A stretch of 64,000 nt of DNA, from the NCBI GenBank assembly GCA_030147505.1, contig JASBVG010000111.1, positions 1 through 64,000 of the forward strand. Reading direction: 5' to 3'. Position 1 is the stretch's first letter; every line of letters starts with the position of its first letter. The translations under genes were made by a program, and so were the position numbers. The stretch comes from Tardiphaga sp. GTDB lineage: Bacteria; Pseudomonadota; Alphaproteobacteria; Rhizobiales; Xanthobacteraceae. The notes beneath the pieces were generated by a model. It saw only the letters and a program-made list of their open reading frames with translations, searched no databases and had not been told where the DNA came from. Positions 8,570 through 18,978 of this stretch are shown here, one piece after another.

Positions 8570-9835
8570 GTGCCACCGGCAGAAAATGAAGAAAGAAGCG
8601 GAGACACGCCGCCGCCTACCCAGCCGGGAGGTACTCTTCCGAAATCCTCCCAATCCGGCGATAGCGGATCGACGGCCAATGTCGGTGCCCCGCTTCCATC
8701 CGCCGCGACCGACCGAGATACACAAACTGCACCCCAGCAAGGTCCAGGAACGGAATCTGCGTCGACCGTCCAAACCGATCCGGCAAAACAGAGCGGTGGA
8801 GCATCACAAGGCGGCAACACAACGCAGACTGGTGGCACCGCGCAGAACGGGACTGCTCCGCCATCCGGCGGCGCGCAACCGGAGACGCCAAAGACGCCCG
8901 AGCAGATGATAGCGGATCTGTCGAGCGAGAATGCCAGGCTGAAAGCGAGCCTCGCCGCCGTCCCGACCTCTCTCCGACAATTCCTCCTTCAATTTCCCAG
9001 CAGCGGATTGTTCTTCATCGTGCTGGGCGCGGCGCTGCTGTACATTGCAAAGCAGGACATGGGCAGCACGCATGCTGCTTTCAGTTTCATTCTCGTGGTC
9101 CTCGGCGTCGCGATCCTGCTCTACGGCACAGGCACGCAAAGTTCCGGCAATTTCAACTCCAACAACACGTCCGCGGGATACAACATTGCCATCGCAGGCG
9201 GCGCAGGCCTTCTCGCTCTCTGCGTCGCTTATGGCATGCTTTGGAATCCGCAAGGCCTCAAAGACACGTTTCAGATCGAAAGGAAGTATCTTCGGATCAC
9301 ACTGGAAAGCCTGGACGGCTCGTCTCCGCTTGACCAGTATCGCTCCGAATTCACCATCGAAGGCATGCCAATTCCTTCGCTGAAGCGTGCACAATATATC
9401 GAAGTATTCGTACCTTACCTGAATTCCGACATCGCAACGGAAAGTGCAGCCTTGGATACCGCCAGCGACGTAACGAATCTCGGCTGCGATGCGGAAAGGG
9501 ACTCCGACGAAGTAAAGTCTGCAAAGAATTCCGAAAACATCAAAGTGATATCGGCAGTATTCCACAATCTGGGCAACGATACTGCTCGCCCTCTGGAGAA
9601 AAGCGTTCCTCACAAATTTCGCATCTGGCTCAACAAGAGCAGCATCAAAAACCGCGACGCAAGTTTTGATTTCCCATCCTATTACAAGCGCAAATGCGTC
9701 AATCTACAAAGCACCGCGCAATCTCAAGCTGTACTGCAGCGGACGACAGCAAATGACACACCGCCGCCAAAGCTTGCAGATACCCCGGCGGACAACCCCA
9801 TCGTAACAGTGGCACCGATGCTGGTGGCGAAGTAA
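8570..9835 (+). CDS. Multi-pass membrane protein of unknown family, first gene of an orphan pair
   Basis: A protein of about 421 residues that I do not recognise. Residues 1-110 are disordered and rich in Pro, Gly, Thr, Ser and Gln. A short coiled-coil (SSENARLKASL) follows, then three hydrophobic segments at about 145-165, 173-190 and 203-220. The C-terminal half is a soluble domain of about 190 residues with two cysteines (near residues 311 and 374). I chose the GTG with GGAG six bases upstream; an earlier GTG in frame (8537) lacks a site. The stop codon overlaps the start of the next gene (TAATG), so the two are translated together. Base usage is visibly less G+C-rich than ctrA or the che genes, hinting at transfer. 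Confidence 0.72.
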   Translation: MPPAENEERSGDTPPPTQPGGTLPKSSQSGDSGSTANVGAPLPSAATDRDTQTAPQQGPGTESASTVQTDPAKQSGGASQGGNTTQTGGTAQNGTAPPSGGAQPETPKTPEQMIADLSSENARLKASLAAVPTSLRQFLLQFPSSGLFFIVLGAALLYIAKQDMGSTHAAFSFILVVLGVAILLYGTGTQSSGNFNSNNTSAGYNIAIAGGAGLLALCVAYGMLWNPQGLKDTFQIERKYLRITLESLDGSSPLDQYRSEFTIEGMPIPSLKRAQYIEVFVPYLNSDIATESAALDTASDVTNLGCDAERDSDEVKSAKNSENIKVISAVFHNLGNDTARPLEKSVPHKFRIWLNKSSIKNRDASFDFPSYYKRKCVNLQSTAQSQAVLQRTTANDTPPPKLADTPADNPIVTVAPMLVAK

Positions 9836-10665
9836 TGTTAAAGATCCTGTTCGCGCTCACATTCGCAATTGTTGTGCTGAGCCACAATCCAGCAGCAGCA
9901 CAGTCGTCGCGCGAGTGTCAACCTTATCACAGCTCGACAACGGGAGCGACCGGCGGGCCTGTCCCGGTGGTTCCGGATAGTCTACTTGCTGATATCAAGA
10001 TTGCCATCCCATGCCTCATCGATGTGATTACGGGATTGAAGGGGCAGATCATCGAGCCCAAACTACCTGGCGAAGCTGGCAGTAAACTCCTGAGTGCGAC
10101 CGGCGCGTTGCGCGCGATCATGACACGTCAGAGCAACCTGGATGCCGGCAGTGGCAATCCGCGTGAGACGAAGGCTTTGAATGAGTTTATAAGACTCTTT
10201 CGAACGCATGACGGAATCGATGTGACTTCCGTTCTCACTTATGCCGCTCGTAGCGATGTCTATGATGCGCGCCTGAATGCTGTGCTTTTGCTCGGCAACA
10301 TCATCGACAACACGACGGTCTGCGTGCCGCTCGTTCACCTCAACGATCCAGCTTTGACAGCCACCGACTATGGCATCAACGGACGAGCCAACCTACTCGG
10401 CATTATCTCCGTCGTCGCTCCATGGGCTTATGCCGAAAATTATGCAGCGATCAAGGCGACCGTTGCCAAAATTCGCCGAAACACCGAGACTGCGACCGGG
10501 GTCGAGACAACACGCAATCTTCTCGACAACATTGACAGCCGACTGGGCTTGCAGACCGAGAAAACGAACAAGAGTGTCGCGCTGCCAGATGCGTTTCGTG
10601 CTCCCTGCAAAAGCTACGTCTTGTCCTATCGGCCGTCGATCGAGAATCTTGGCTTTTCCTACTGA
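9835..10665 (+). CDS. Secreted/periplasmic protein of unknown family, second gene of the orphan pair
   Basis: A 276-residue protein with a clear signal peptide (about 1-23, LKILFALTFAIVVLS then PAAAQS, probable cleavage after A-A-A). The mature part is mostly helical, with stretches such as LNAVLLLGNIIDNT and NLLGIISVVAPWAYAENY that faintly recall HEAT-type helical repeats. Four cysteines (two early, two late) could form disulfides in the periplasm. Its start overlaps the stop of the membrane protein upstream. No known domain was recognised. The pair sits between ctrA and the convergent cheR gene with no neighbour that explains it. Confidence 0.75.
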   Translation: MLKILFALTFAIVVLSHNPAAAQSSRECQPYHSSTTGATGGPVPVVPDSLLADIKIAIPCLIDVITGLKGQIIEPKLPGEAGSKLLSATGALRAIMTRQSNLDAGSGNPRETKALNEFIRLFRTHDGIDVTSVLTYAARSDVYDARLNAVLLLGNIIDNTTVCVPLVHLNDPALTATDYGINGRANLLGIISVVAPWAYAENYAAIKATVAKIRRNTETATGVETTRNLLDNIDSRLGLQTEKTNKSVALPDAFRAPCKSYVLSYRPSIENLGFSY

Positions 10666-10691
10666 AGTATCGGCAAGCCTGATCTTCGCTT

Positions 10692-11563
<872 letters not shown>

Positions 11564-11567
<4 letters not shown>

Positions 11568-12721
11568 GAACGATCTCCAGAGAACAAGCGGGTGATTTTC
11601 GCACCGATCTGATTGAGCGGCAGAATGGCAGAGCAGATGCCGGCATTGGCGGCAGCACCGGGCATGCCCCAGACGACGCTGGTGGCTTCATCCTGCGCGA
11701 TCACATTGCCACCGGCCGCGACGACTTCCTTGCCGCCGCGCATACCATCCGAACCCATGCCGGTCAGCACCAGAGCGAGCACACCGCCCTGCCAGACATC
11801 GATGCCGGAAGTGAACAGCGGATCCACCGCGGGCTTGCAGAAATTCACCGGTGGACCGTCATCGAGCGCGATAACGATATTGGCGCCCTGTTTCGCGGCG
11901 CGCATGTGTTTGCCGCCAGGCGCGAGATAAATCGTGCCGGGCTTGATGGGCTCACCGTCAATGCCTTCATGCGCCGGACGCTTGCTGGCGCGGGCAAGAT
12001 GCTCGGCGAGAATCGTAGTGAAGGTCGGCGGCATGTGCTGGGTGATCAGCACCGGCACGCGGTCAATGACCGGACCGATCTCGGCCACCAGTGCCATCAA
12101 CGCCTGCGGACCTCCGGTCGAAGAGCCGATCAGCAGCGCACGCGGCATGCTCGGGCTGAACGGACGTATCATCGGCTTCGACGATGTGACAGGCGCAGGA
12201 CGCGCAGCGGAAGCAGGTGCTGCTTGCGCGATCGGAGCGATCGAGGGACTCGCCACAGATTTCAGGCGACGAACGCGTGCACCGAGATGGCGGATCTTCT
12301 GCAGCAGATCATGCTTGAAGATATCGGCTGCGGAAATTTCGCGGGTGCTCTCCGGCTTCGGAATGTAGTCGGCGGCGCCGAGCGCCATCGCCTTGAAGCT
12401 GATCTCGGCGTTCCGGCGCGTCAGCGTCGAAGCCATGATGACGATCAGATTGCGCTTTTTCGCCAGGAGCTGCGGCAACGCCGTGATGCCGTCCATATCC
12501 GGCATTTCGATATCGAGGATGGCGACGTCCGGATTGATGCGCTCGACCTGGTTGACCGCGTCGAGACCAGTGCGCAGCGAGCCGACCACCGTCATGTCCG
12601 GCTCAGCCTCGATCCATCGCGCGATCAGGCCGCGAATGACCACCGAGTCATCCACCAGCATGACACGCAACGGCTCATAACGCGAATCGGCCGCAGCCGG
12701 ACTCATCACAGCAACACTCAT
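11564..12721 (-). CDS. cheB: Chemotaxis methylesterase/glutamine deamidase CheB
   Basis: CheB removes methyl groups from, and deamidates, chemoreceptors when phosphorylated by CheA. About 385 residues: receiver domain (18-140) with acidic residues D24/D25 and phosphoacceptor D70; an Ala/Pro linker (about 155-190); catalytic domain (193-380) with the triad S201 (GSSTGG), H229 (TQHM) and D325 (GMGSDGM). The ATG at 12721 was chosen over an in-frame TTG one codon earlier; an ATG five codons further in is also possible. It is translationally coupled to cheR by ATGA overlap and lies about 100 bases after cheY. Confidence 0.96.
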
Positions 12722-12822
12722 CAACTCACCGAACGCAACACACGCGACAAATGCACTTCAACAGAAAGGCATTAACTAAAAAGAATCGCGTCGGTACCTG
12801 AATCCGGTACCGACGCGAAAAA

Positions 12823-13188
<366 letters not shown>

Positions 13189-13313
13189 GTGAGCCTCACT
13201 TTTCATGTCCCTCACGGGACACTTCCTCCGCGGACAGGATCGTCCAGTTTCCGGCCTCTTTTCTGAGCACGATCTGATTCCGGAAAGCGGTAGCCGCTTT
13301 CCAAGATCTCTCG

Positions 13314-13793
13314 CTAGGCGGCCAGCTTGTCAGTCGGAATTTCAAGAACGCGATCGACGTCGAGCACCACCATCAGCTGGCCGTCAAGGCGATGAACACC
13401 GTCGGCCATCTTCGCCATGCGCGGATCGAGATTGACAGGGTTCACTTCACGGCTCTCATCGGCGAGCTTGAGAACTTCACCGATGGAGTCGATCAACAGC
13501 CCGTATGATTCGCCGCGCAGCTCCACGCCAACCGCCATCGGCGGCTTGCCGTCGTTGTTCTTCGGCAGGCCGAGACGAGAGCGCATGTCAATCGCGGTGA
13601 CGATACGGCCGCGCAGATTGAGCACACCGGCCACGTCGCTGGAGGCGAGCGGCACGCGGGTCAGGCGTTCCGGCATGAAAACGTCCTGCACGCGCGAAAT
13701 CGGCATGCCGAACAGCTGTCCACCGATCATGGTGGTGACGTATTCGGTAACGGCGCCGTCGGCGGCATGGGTTACGTTGGTGGTGCGGGTCAT
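13314..13793 (-). CDS. cheW: Chemotaxis coupling protein CheW
   Basis: CheW bridges the CheA kinase and chemoreceptors in the signalling array. The 159 residues form one CheW beta-barrel domain (about 15-150). Typical patches are LFGMPISRVQDVF, the V-A-G-V-L-N-L-R-G-R-I-V stretch near 53-64, and GLLIDSIGEVLKL. AAGGGGAA precedes the ATG. It begins 13 bases after the cheA stop codon, so the two are cotranscribed. Confidence 0.96.
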   Translation of the reverse strand: MTRTTNVTHAADGAVTEYVTTMIGGQLFGMPISRVQDVFMPERLTRVPLASSDVAGVLNLRGRIVTAIDMRSRLGLPKNNDGKPPMAVGVELRGESYGLLIDSIGEVLKLADESREVNPVNLDPRMAKMADGVHRLDGQLMVVLDVDRVLEIPTDKLAA

Positions 13794-13805
13794 GTTCGTT
13801 TCCCC

Positions 13806-16532
13806 TTAAGCCGCCTGCTGCACATCGGCCGTCTGTTCCTTCAGCGCGGCAATCAGGCCGGGCCGATCGAACTTGGCGACATAGTCGTGGAAACCGGCCT
13901 GACGACCGCGCTCGATGGCGGCGGGCGAGATCATGGCAGAAAGCGCGATGATCGGCGTCTGGCCATGCTTCTGATCCGCGCGGATCGTCTCGGCGAATTC
14001 GAAGCCGTTCATATCGGGCATCTCGATGTCGGTGAGGATGACATCGAATTCCTGACCGGAACGCAGAACGGTAAGACCTTCATGGGCGTTGGTCGCGGTG
14101 CGCACTTTGTAGCCGGCCGCCTTGAGGACCGGCGACAGCATGTTGCGGAAGAACGCGCTGTCATCGACCAGCAACACCGACTGGGCCGTGGACGACGCCC
14201 GCATCTCCTTGCGCGAAAACCAATCCGCAAAGGCCTGCGGCAGGAAGTGACCGACATCGATGACTTCGGTGGCAAGACCCTTGATGACCGCCGATCCGAG
14301 GATGCCATCGCGGCTCGAAGCTACTTCGATATGCAAGCGCTCTTCGACGATGTCGACGATCTCGTCGACCACGAGACCCATGGAGCGGCCATCGTCGGCG
14401 AACACCAGGATCGGCTGGGTGCCGGACGAGCGGACAGTGACATTCTCCATCTGCACCAGCGGCATCAGCTGGTCGCGATACTGGACCATGTAACGGCCGT
14501 TCGACAATTCGATCTTGTCGATTCCGATCTCTTCGAGACGGGTGACCAGGCCGAGCGGCACGGCCTTCGGTTGCGACGAGCCGGCACGGAACACCAGCAG
14601 CGAGGTGAGCTGCTCGGCACCGAGCGCGCGAGCCGCAGCGTACTCATCGGCGATCTCGCCCATGGCGGAGGCCTGCGCACCGAGTTCTTGCGCGATGCCA
14701 TTGGGATCGACGATCATGATCACCGCGCCGTCACCGAGAATGGTGTTGCCCGAGAACATATTGATATGGCGCAGCTTGGTGGACATCGGCTTGACGACGA
14801 TTTCCTCCGTGTGGAAGACACCATCGACAACGATGCCGAAGGTCTGGTTGCCGACCTGCGTGACCACGATGAAGCCGTTCTCCGGATCGGCCGACGAGCC
14901 GTCATCGATCTTGAGCAGTTTCTTCAGATGCATCAGCGGCAACAGCTTGTTCCGCAGGCGGAGAACCGGAGTTTCCTTGATGCGCTCGATGCGATGTTCG
15001 GAATTGGCGCGCGCCCGCACCAGCTCCACCACCGCGAGCTGCGGGATCGCGAAGCGATCGCCGGCAGCCTCGACGATCAGCGCCGAGACGATCGCCAGCG
15101 TCAGCGGGATCTTGATGGTGACGCTCGAGCCTTCACCGGCCACCGACTTGATGTCGATGGTGCCGCCGATCTGATCGATATTGGTGCGCACCACGTCCAT
15201 GCCGACACCGCGGCCCGACACGCTGGTGACGGCAGCTGCGGTCGAGAAGCCCGGCGCAAAGATGAACTTGTGGATCTGCGCTTCCGTCATCTTGTCGATG
15301 TCGGCTTCGGTGGCCAGACCATTCTGGATGGCCTTCGCCTTGATGCGCTCGGTGTTCAGACCGCGGCCATTGTCGGCGATGCAGATGAGGATGTGACCGC
15401 CTTCGTGATAGGCGGAGAGACGGATCGTGCCCTGCTCCGGCTTGCCGGTGGCGGCACGTTCGGCCGGGGTTTCGAGGCCGTGATCTGCCGAGTTGCGCAC
15501 CATGTGCGTCAGCGGATCCTTGATGAGGTCGAGCACCTGGCGGTCGAGTTCGGTGTCGGCGCCGTGCATTTCGAGTTCGATCTGCTTGCCGAGTTCGCCG
15601 GCGAGATCGCGGACGATGCGCGGCAGCTTCTGCCAGGCATTGCCGATCGGCTGCATGCGCGTCTTCATGACGCCGTCCTGCAATTCGGCCGTGACGGTGG
15701 ACAGGCGCTGCAGCGGCACCTTGAATTCGGTGTCTTCGTGACGACGGCTGATCTCGAGCAACTGGTTGCGGGTCAGCACCAGTTCGGAGACCATGGTCAT
15801 CAGATGTTCGAGCGTGTCGACATTGACGCGGATCGACTGGTTAGCGACCTTGTCGGCCTCCGCGTGTTCGATCTCGACCGCGGTTTTCTTGGCTGCCGGC
15901 TTGGACGCAGGCTTCGCGGCAGGCTGGGCGTCGGCGACCGGCGCCGGGGCGGGTGCTGCCACGGGTACCGGAGCAGCGATCACCGGGGGTAATTCGATTT
16001 CGGTTTCGCGGAAGGCGCGTTCCAGTTCGTCGAGCGAGACTTCGCCCGGACGCAACTCGCGCTCCAGCGTCTGCACGACCAGCGGGGGGGATTCCACGAC
16101 GGGTTCGGGCGCAGCTTCCGGTGCGATGGGAGGGGCCGGGTTGTTCATCGCTTCCACGCCCTTTTCGACCATGTGATGCAGCTCGTCGATAAGGTCTTCA
16201 TCGACGCCTTCCGGCTCGGCTTCCGTCGCCTCGAGTTGGCCGAGGATGTCCTTGATGCGATCAATCGTGGTCAGGATGAGCGTTACCGCTTCTCCCGTCA
16301 CAGGCATTCCGTCGCGGAATTTACCCATGAGCGTTTCGGCAGCGTGAGCCAGTGCCTCCAGACGAGGCAGGCCAAGGAAGCCGCAAGTACCTTTAATCGT
16401 GTGAACAAGACGAAAAATATTATCGAGAATTTTCGCGTTGTTCGGATCCTGCTCGAAACGGACAAGCTGGTTGTCAACCGTATCCAGACTTTCGTTGGTT
16501 TCGGTCAGAAACTCGCGGAGAAGATCATCCAT
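13806..16532 (-). CDS. cheA: Hybrid chemotaxis histidine kinase CheA with C-terminal receiver
   Basis: CheA autophosphorylates in response to receptors and passes phosphate to CheY and CheB. About 908 residues in order: HPt domain (1-105) with phospho-His H44 in L-V-H-T-I-K-G; an Ala/Pro-rich linker in place of a clear P2 domain (about 130-215); dimerisation domain with LVLTRNQLLEISRRHED; ATPase domain with HMVRNSADHGLE and DNGRGL; two CheW-like domains in tandem; a receiver domain at the C-terminus with phosphoacceptor in LTDIEMPDMNG. The extra CheW domain and receiver are more than the Escherichia coli enzyme has but are known in alphaproteobacteria. I chose the ATG giving MDDLLREFL over a GTG five codons upstream. 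Confidence 0.97.
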   Translation of the reverse strand: MDDLLREFLTETNESLDTVDNQLVRFEQDPNNAKILDNIFRLVHTIKGTCGFLGLPRLEALAHAAETLMGKFRDGMPVTGEAVTLILTTIDRIKDILGQLEATEAEPEGVDEDLIDELHHMVEKGVEAMNNPAPPIAPEAAPEPVVESPPLVVQTLERELRPGEVSLDELERAFRETEIELPPVIAAPVPVAAPAPAPVADAQPAAKPASKPAAKKTAVEIEHAEADKVANQSIRVNVDTLEHLMTMVSELVLTRNQLLEISRRHEDTEFKVPLQRLSTVTAELQDGVMKTRMQPIGNAWQKLPRIVRDLAGELGKQIELEMHGADTELDRQVLDLIKDPLTHMVRNSADHGLETPAERAATGKPEQGTIRLSAYHEGGHILICIADNGRGLNTERIKAKAIQNGLATEADIDKMTEAQIHKFIFAPGFSTAAAVTSVSGRGVGMDVVRTNIDQIGGTIDIKSVAGEGSSVTIKIPLTLAIVSALIVEAAGDRFAIPQLAVVELVRARANSEHRIERIKETPVLRLRNKLLPLMHLKKLLKIDDGSSADPENGFIVVTQVGNQTFGIVVDGVFHTEEIVVKPMSTKLRHINMFSGNTILGDGAVIMIVDPNGIAQELGAQASAMGEIADEYAAARALGAEQLTSLLVFRAGSSQPKAVPLGLVTRLEEIGIDKIELSNGRYMVQYRDQLMPLVQMENVTVRSSGTQPILVFADDGRSMGLVVDEIVDIVEERLHIEVASSRDGILGSAVIKGLATEVIDVGHFLPQAFADWFSRKEMRASSTAQSVLLVDDSAFFRNMLSPVLKAAGYKVRTATNAHEGLTVLRSGQEFDVILTDIEMPDMNGFEFAETIRADQKHGQTPIIALSAMISPAAIERGRQAGFHDYVAKFDRPGLIAALKEQTADVQQAA

Positions 16533-16679
16533 GAAGTCGGCCTTCACACAATCGGAGCCCGCGCCGTCGCGTGACCCTTATCGAAGTAGTGCCAGTCTCA
16601 CCGCAAAGCGTTTAATATTGGTTGAGCATTCCGAGAAAGACCTAGCGACAAGTATCGAACCGATACGCGACAACGAAAA

Positions 16680-16703
16680 CGGGCCGCTCAACTGAGCGGC
16701 CCG
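16680..16703 (-). terminator. Rho-independent terminator after chpT
   Basis: CGGGCCGCTCA and its inverse complement form a stem of about 11 bp around two bases (in practice a 10-bp stem with a tetraloop). On the minus strand TTTTCGTT follows. It separates chpT from the cheA operon. Confidence 0.82.
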
Positions 16704-16718
16704 TAAAGAGTTTGTTAA
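16703..16718 (-). promoter_or_regulatory. CtrA-box-like site upstream of cheA
   Basis: On the minus strand TTAA-CAAACTC-TTTAC fits TTAA-N7-TTAAC with one mismatch. It touches the chpT terminator stem and lies about 170-185 bases before the cheA start, so it could place the che operon (or chpT read-through) under CtrA. Motif evidence only. Confidence 0.35.
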
Positions 16719-16744
16719 GTTAGGTTAGCAGCAACGGCGTGTCG

Positions 16745-17392
16745 TCAGGCCGCCGTCACGACCGCGGCTTCGTTCTCCAGAACCATCGTCACTTTCAGGC
16801 CGGTGCCTTCCGCGAGCAGGCGGGTATAGTAGGGCTGCACGGCATGCGCGTCGATGTTGCCGACCTGCTCGGCCGCAAGCATATCGACGATGTTCTGCGG
16901 CAGCCGCGCATTGATGCCCGCCGCAGTGATGCGGAAACCCGTGGGCTCCCCATCCCCGACCGGGTCGACCCTGAGAACTCCGCCGCGCGGAATGGTCTGC
17001 TGCGCGATGATCAACATGTTGAGTAACAGCTTCACCTTGTTCTTTGGCAGCAAAAGACGCGGCAGATTCCACTCGATCTTGGTCTTGTTATCTTCGAGAT
17101 GACCGCGCGCCATGGTCTGCGCATCGCCGAGATCGATTTGTGCGCCTGCCGAACCAGCGGCACCAAAAGCGAGACGGCAAAACTGCAGCCGCGCCGACGC
17201 CGTCTTAGCGCTCTTGCGGATGAGGTCGAGCGCGAACTCCTTATCTTCGGGCTTCGGGTTGTCGTCGAGCACTTCGAGCCCGTTGACGATGGCGCCGACC
17301 GGGCTGATCAGATCGTGGCAGACGCGCGACGACAGCAGCGCGGCGAGTTCGAGAGCGTCGGGGGCCGGACCGGGCGAAGTTGCATCAGACAT
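16745..17392 (-). CDS. chpT: Histidine phosphotransferase ChpT
   Basis: ChpT shuttles phosphate from the CckA sensor kinase to CtrA and CpdR. The 215 residues form a degenerate histidine-kinase fold: a helical hairpin with the phospho-His H26 in S-S-R-V-C-H-D-L-I-S-P, then IVNGLEVLDD, and a pseudo-ATPase domain (about 90-210) lacking the usual N, G1 and G2 boxes. AGGAG precedes the chosen ATG (MSDATSPG); an upstream frame extension of 24 codons is not family-like. It lies upstream of the cheA operon on the same strand but behind its own terminator. Confidence 0.93.
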   Translation of the reverse strand: MSDATSPGPAPDALELAALLSSRVCHDLISPVGAIVNGLEVLDDNPKPEDKEFALDLIRKSAKTASARLQFCRLAFGAAGSAGAQIDLGDAQTMARGHLEDNKTKIEWNLPRLLLPKNKVKLLLNMLIIAQQTIPRGGVLRVDPVGDGEPTGFRITAAGINARLPQNIVDMLAAEQVGNIDAHAVQPYYTRLLAEGTGLKVTMVLENEAAVVTAA

Positions 17393-17549
17393 GGGATAGG
17401 CTCCTGAAGCCGCGCGACATGAACGGCGAATCAAACATTTGCTCTTTGGTTTGATACACTGCACAGATCAGCCCGGCCACCGCCGAGCCCGCGCTCCGCA
17501 GGGGGCCGATGACACAACCATAATCACGAGCGAGACACGAAAGCTTGCC

Positions 17550-18380
17550 ATGACCGCCGATTCGCTCCCGCATCTCGACCTGGACGACGCCGCAGCGCTG
17601 CTGGAGCCGCTGACGCAGCTCGCAGTGCAAGCCGGCGCGGCCATTCTCGCCGTGAACCGGAATGTGATGCCGGTAGAAGGGAAATCCGACGGCTCGCCAG
17701 TGACGATCGCCGATCTCGCTGCCGATCGCGTGATTTGTGAAGGCCTGACACGACTGTTTCCCGGCATCCCGACACTGTCAGAGGAGCGTTTGCATCTGGC
17801 CCAGCCGCCCTATGCCGGCGCCTTGTTTCTCATCGATCCACTCGACGGCACCAAGGAATTCATCGCCGGACGGCAGGAATTCACGGTGAATATCGCGCTG
17901 ATCGTCGACGGCGCGCCGCTCCTCGGCATCGTTGGCGCTCCCGCGCTCGGACTGATCTGGCGTGGCCTCGTCGGGCGCGGTGCCGAGCGCCTCGAAATCA
18001 AGCTGGATCGTTCCATTGGCAAATCGACACCCATCAGGGCACGCCAGATGCCGGCTCCCGGCCAGCCCTGGATCGCGGCGGTCAGCCGCTCCCATGGTGA
18101 CATTCGCAGCGAAGCATTCATCGCTAGCCGGCCGGGCGCGGTGCGCCAGGAATTCGGCTCGGCACTGAAATTCTGCCGCATCGCCGAGGGCCAGGCCGAC
18201 ATCTATCCCCGCCTGTCGCCGACCTGCGAATGGGACGTAGCCGCCGGCCACGCGGTGGTTGTCGCCGCAGGCGGGCATGTCGCGGACAGCCACGGTCGCC
18301 CGCTGCATTTCGGCGGCCGGCGGGAAGATTTCATTGTTCCGGAATTCATCGCCTGGGGTAACCGTCACGCAGAAAGCTAG
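17550..18380 (+). CDS. cysQ: 3'(2'),5'-bisphosphate nucleotidase CysQ
   Basis: CysQ hydrolyses 3'-phosphoadenosine 5'-phosphate (PAP) to AMP and phosphate, recycling a by-product of sulfate assimilation. It belongs to the inositol-monophosphatase-like, Mg2+-dependent, lithium-sensitive phosphatases. The 276 residues show the metal site D-P-L-D-G-T at 96-101, the acidic residues in LSEE (77-80), and the second motif W-D-V-A-A-G-H near 230. I chose the ATG giving MTADSLPHLD; the open frame extends 37 codons upstream without family resemblance. It ends tail-to-tail with the YHS gene, both stops sharing the four bases CTAG. Confidence 0.93.
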   Translation: MTADSLPHLDLDDAAALLEPLTQLAVQAGAAILAVNRNVMPVEGKSDGSPVTIADLAADRVICEGLTRLFPGIPTLSEERLHLAQPPYAGALFLIDPLDGTKEFIAGRQEFTVNIALIVDGAPLLGIVGAPALGLIWRGLVGRGAERLEIKLDRSIGKSTPIRARQMPAPGQPWIAAVSRSHGDIRSEAFIASRPGAVRQEFGSALKFCRIAEGQADIYPRLSPTCEWDVAAGHAVVVAAGGHVADSHGRPLHFGGRREDFIVPEFIAWGNRHAES

Positions 18381-18865
18381 CGCGCCAGCGTCTCCTGAAC
18401 GCCGGGCCATTTTTTTCGCGCAGCCGGCAGGAAGGTCACCGGCGCCGCCCTGAAGGCATCCCGATTGTCCTCACGACTGAACAGATAGAGTCTCTGACCG
18501 GCTACGAGCCAGGTACGCGGATTGCCGGCAATGGCAACACCGCGCGCCATATCGACCGGATCGTACCCCCCGAATTGGGGCCCGTAGATTTCGGGGTGCT
18601 TGGCGAATTCAGTGCGGTTGCCGTCATTACGGAACCGCCAGACCGCGCCATCCTCGGTCAGCTCGAATTCCGGCAGACCAGCTTGAGCCTCAGAATCGGT
18701 GAAATAGGCGACCGGGTCAAAGCCTCCGATTGCCAGACCGGTGTACCGATCGGTGACCACACGCTCATTGGTCCCTGCCCATAACGGGGCGCATAGGCCC
18801 GAGATGAGCAAGATCAAGGCAATTCCGCGACCGCCCCCACGCCAATCCCGCCGTTGTGCCGTCAT
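18377..18865 (-). CDS. Exported YHS-domain protein
   Basis: A 162-residue protein with an N-terminal signal or anchor (about 14-30, GIALILLISGLCAPLWA). A single YHS-like domain (about 36-140) contains GLAIGGFDPVAYF, then WRFRNDGNRTEFAKHPEIY, the spacing seen in YHS domains of exported bacterial proteins. Metal binding is suspected for YHS domains in general, but no Cys ligands are present here. Function is unknown. Its stop codon overlaps that of cysQ on the other strand. Confidence 0.85.
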   Translation of the reverse strand: MTAQRRDWRGGGRGIALILLISGLCAPLWAGTNERVVTDRYTGLAIGGFDPVAYFTDSEAQAGLPEFELTEDGAVWRFRNDGNRTEFAKHPEIYGPQFGGYDPVDMARGVAIAGNPRTWLVAGQRLYLFSREDNRDAFRAAPVTFLPAARKKWPGVQETLAR

Positions 18866-18978
18866 AGTTCATACCGATATTATGGAGACTCGGGGACACT
18901 GACCGCAGATTAAACGTGGTGCTTCTCAGCATCCGGTTAAGGCTGCGGTCCTCAGATTGAATACCAGGGGTTCTTTTC

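Noticed and set aside
8570-10665. Reading the two-gene cassette as a toxin-antitoxin pair
   Set aside because: Both proteins are too large and one is secreted. No antitoxin-like DNA-binding fold is visible.
13767-15992. Long open plus-strand frame opposite cheA
   Set aside because: The cheA product on the minus strand has all kinase motifs. The opposite peptide is an Asp/His/Arg-rich shadow.
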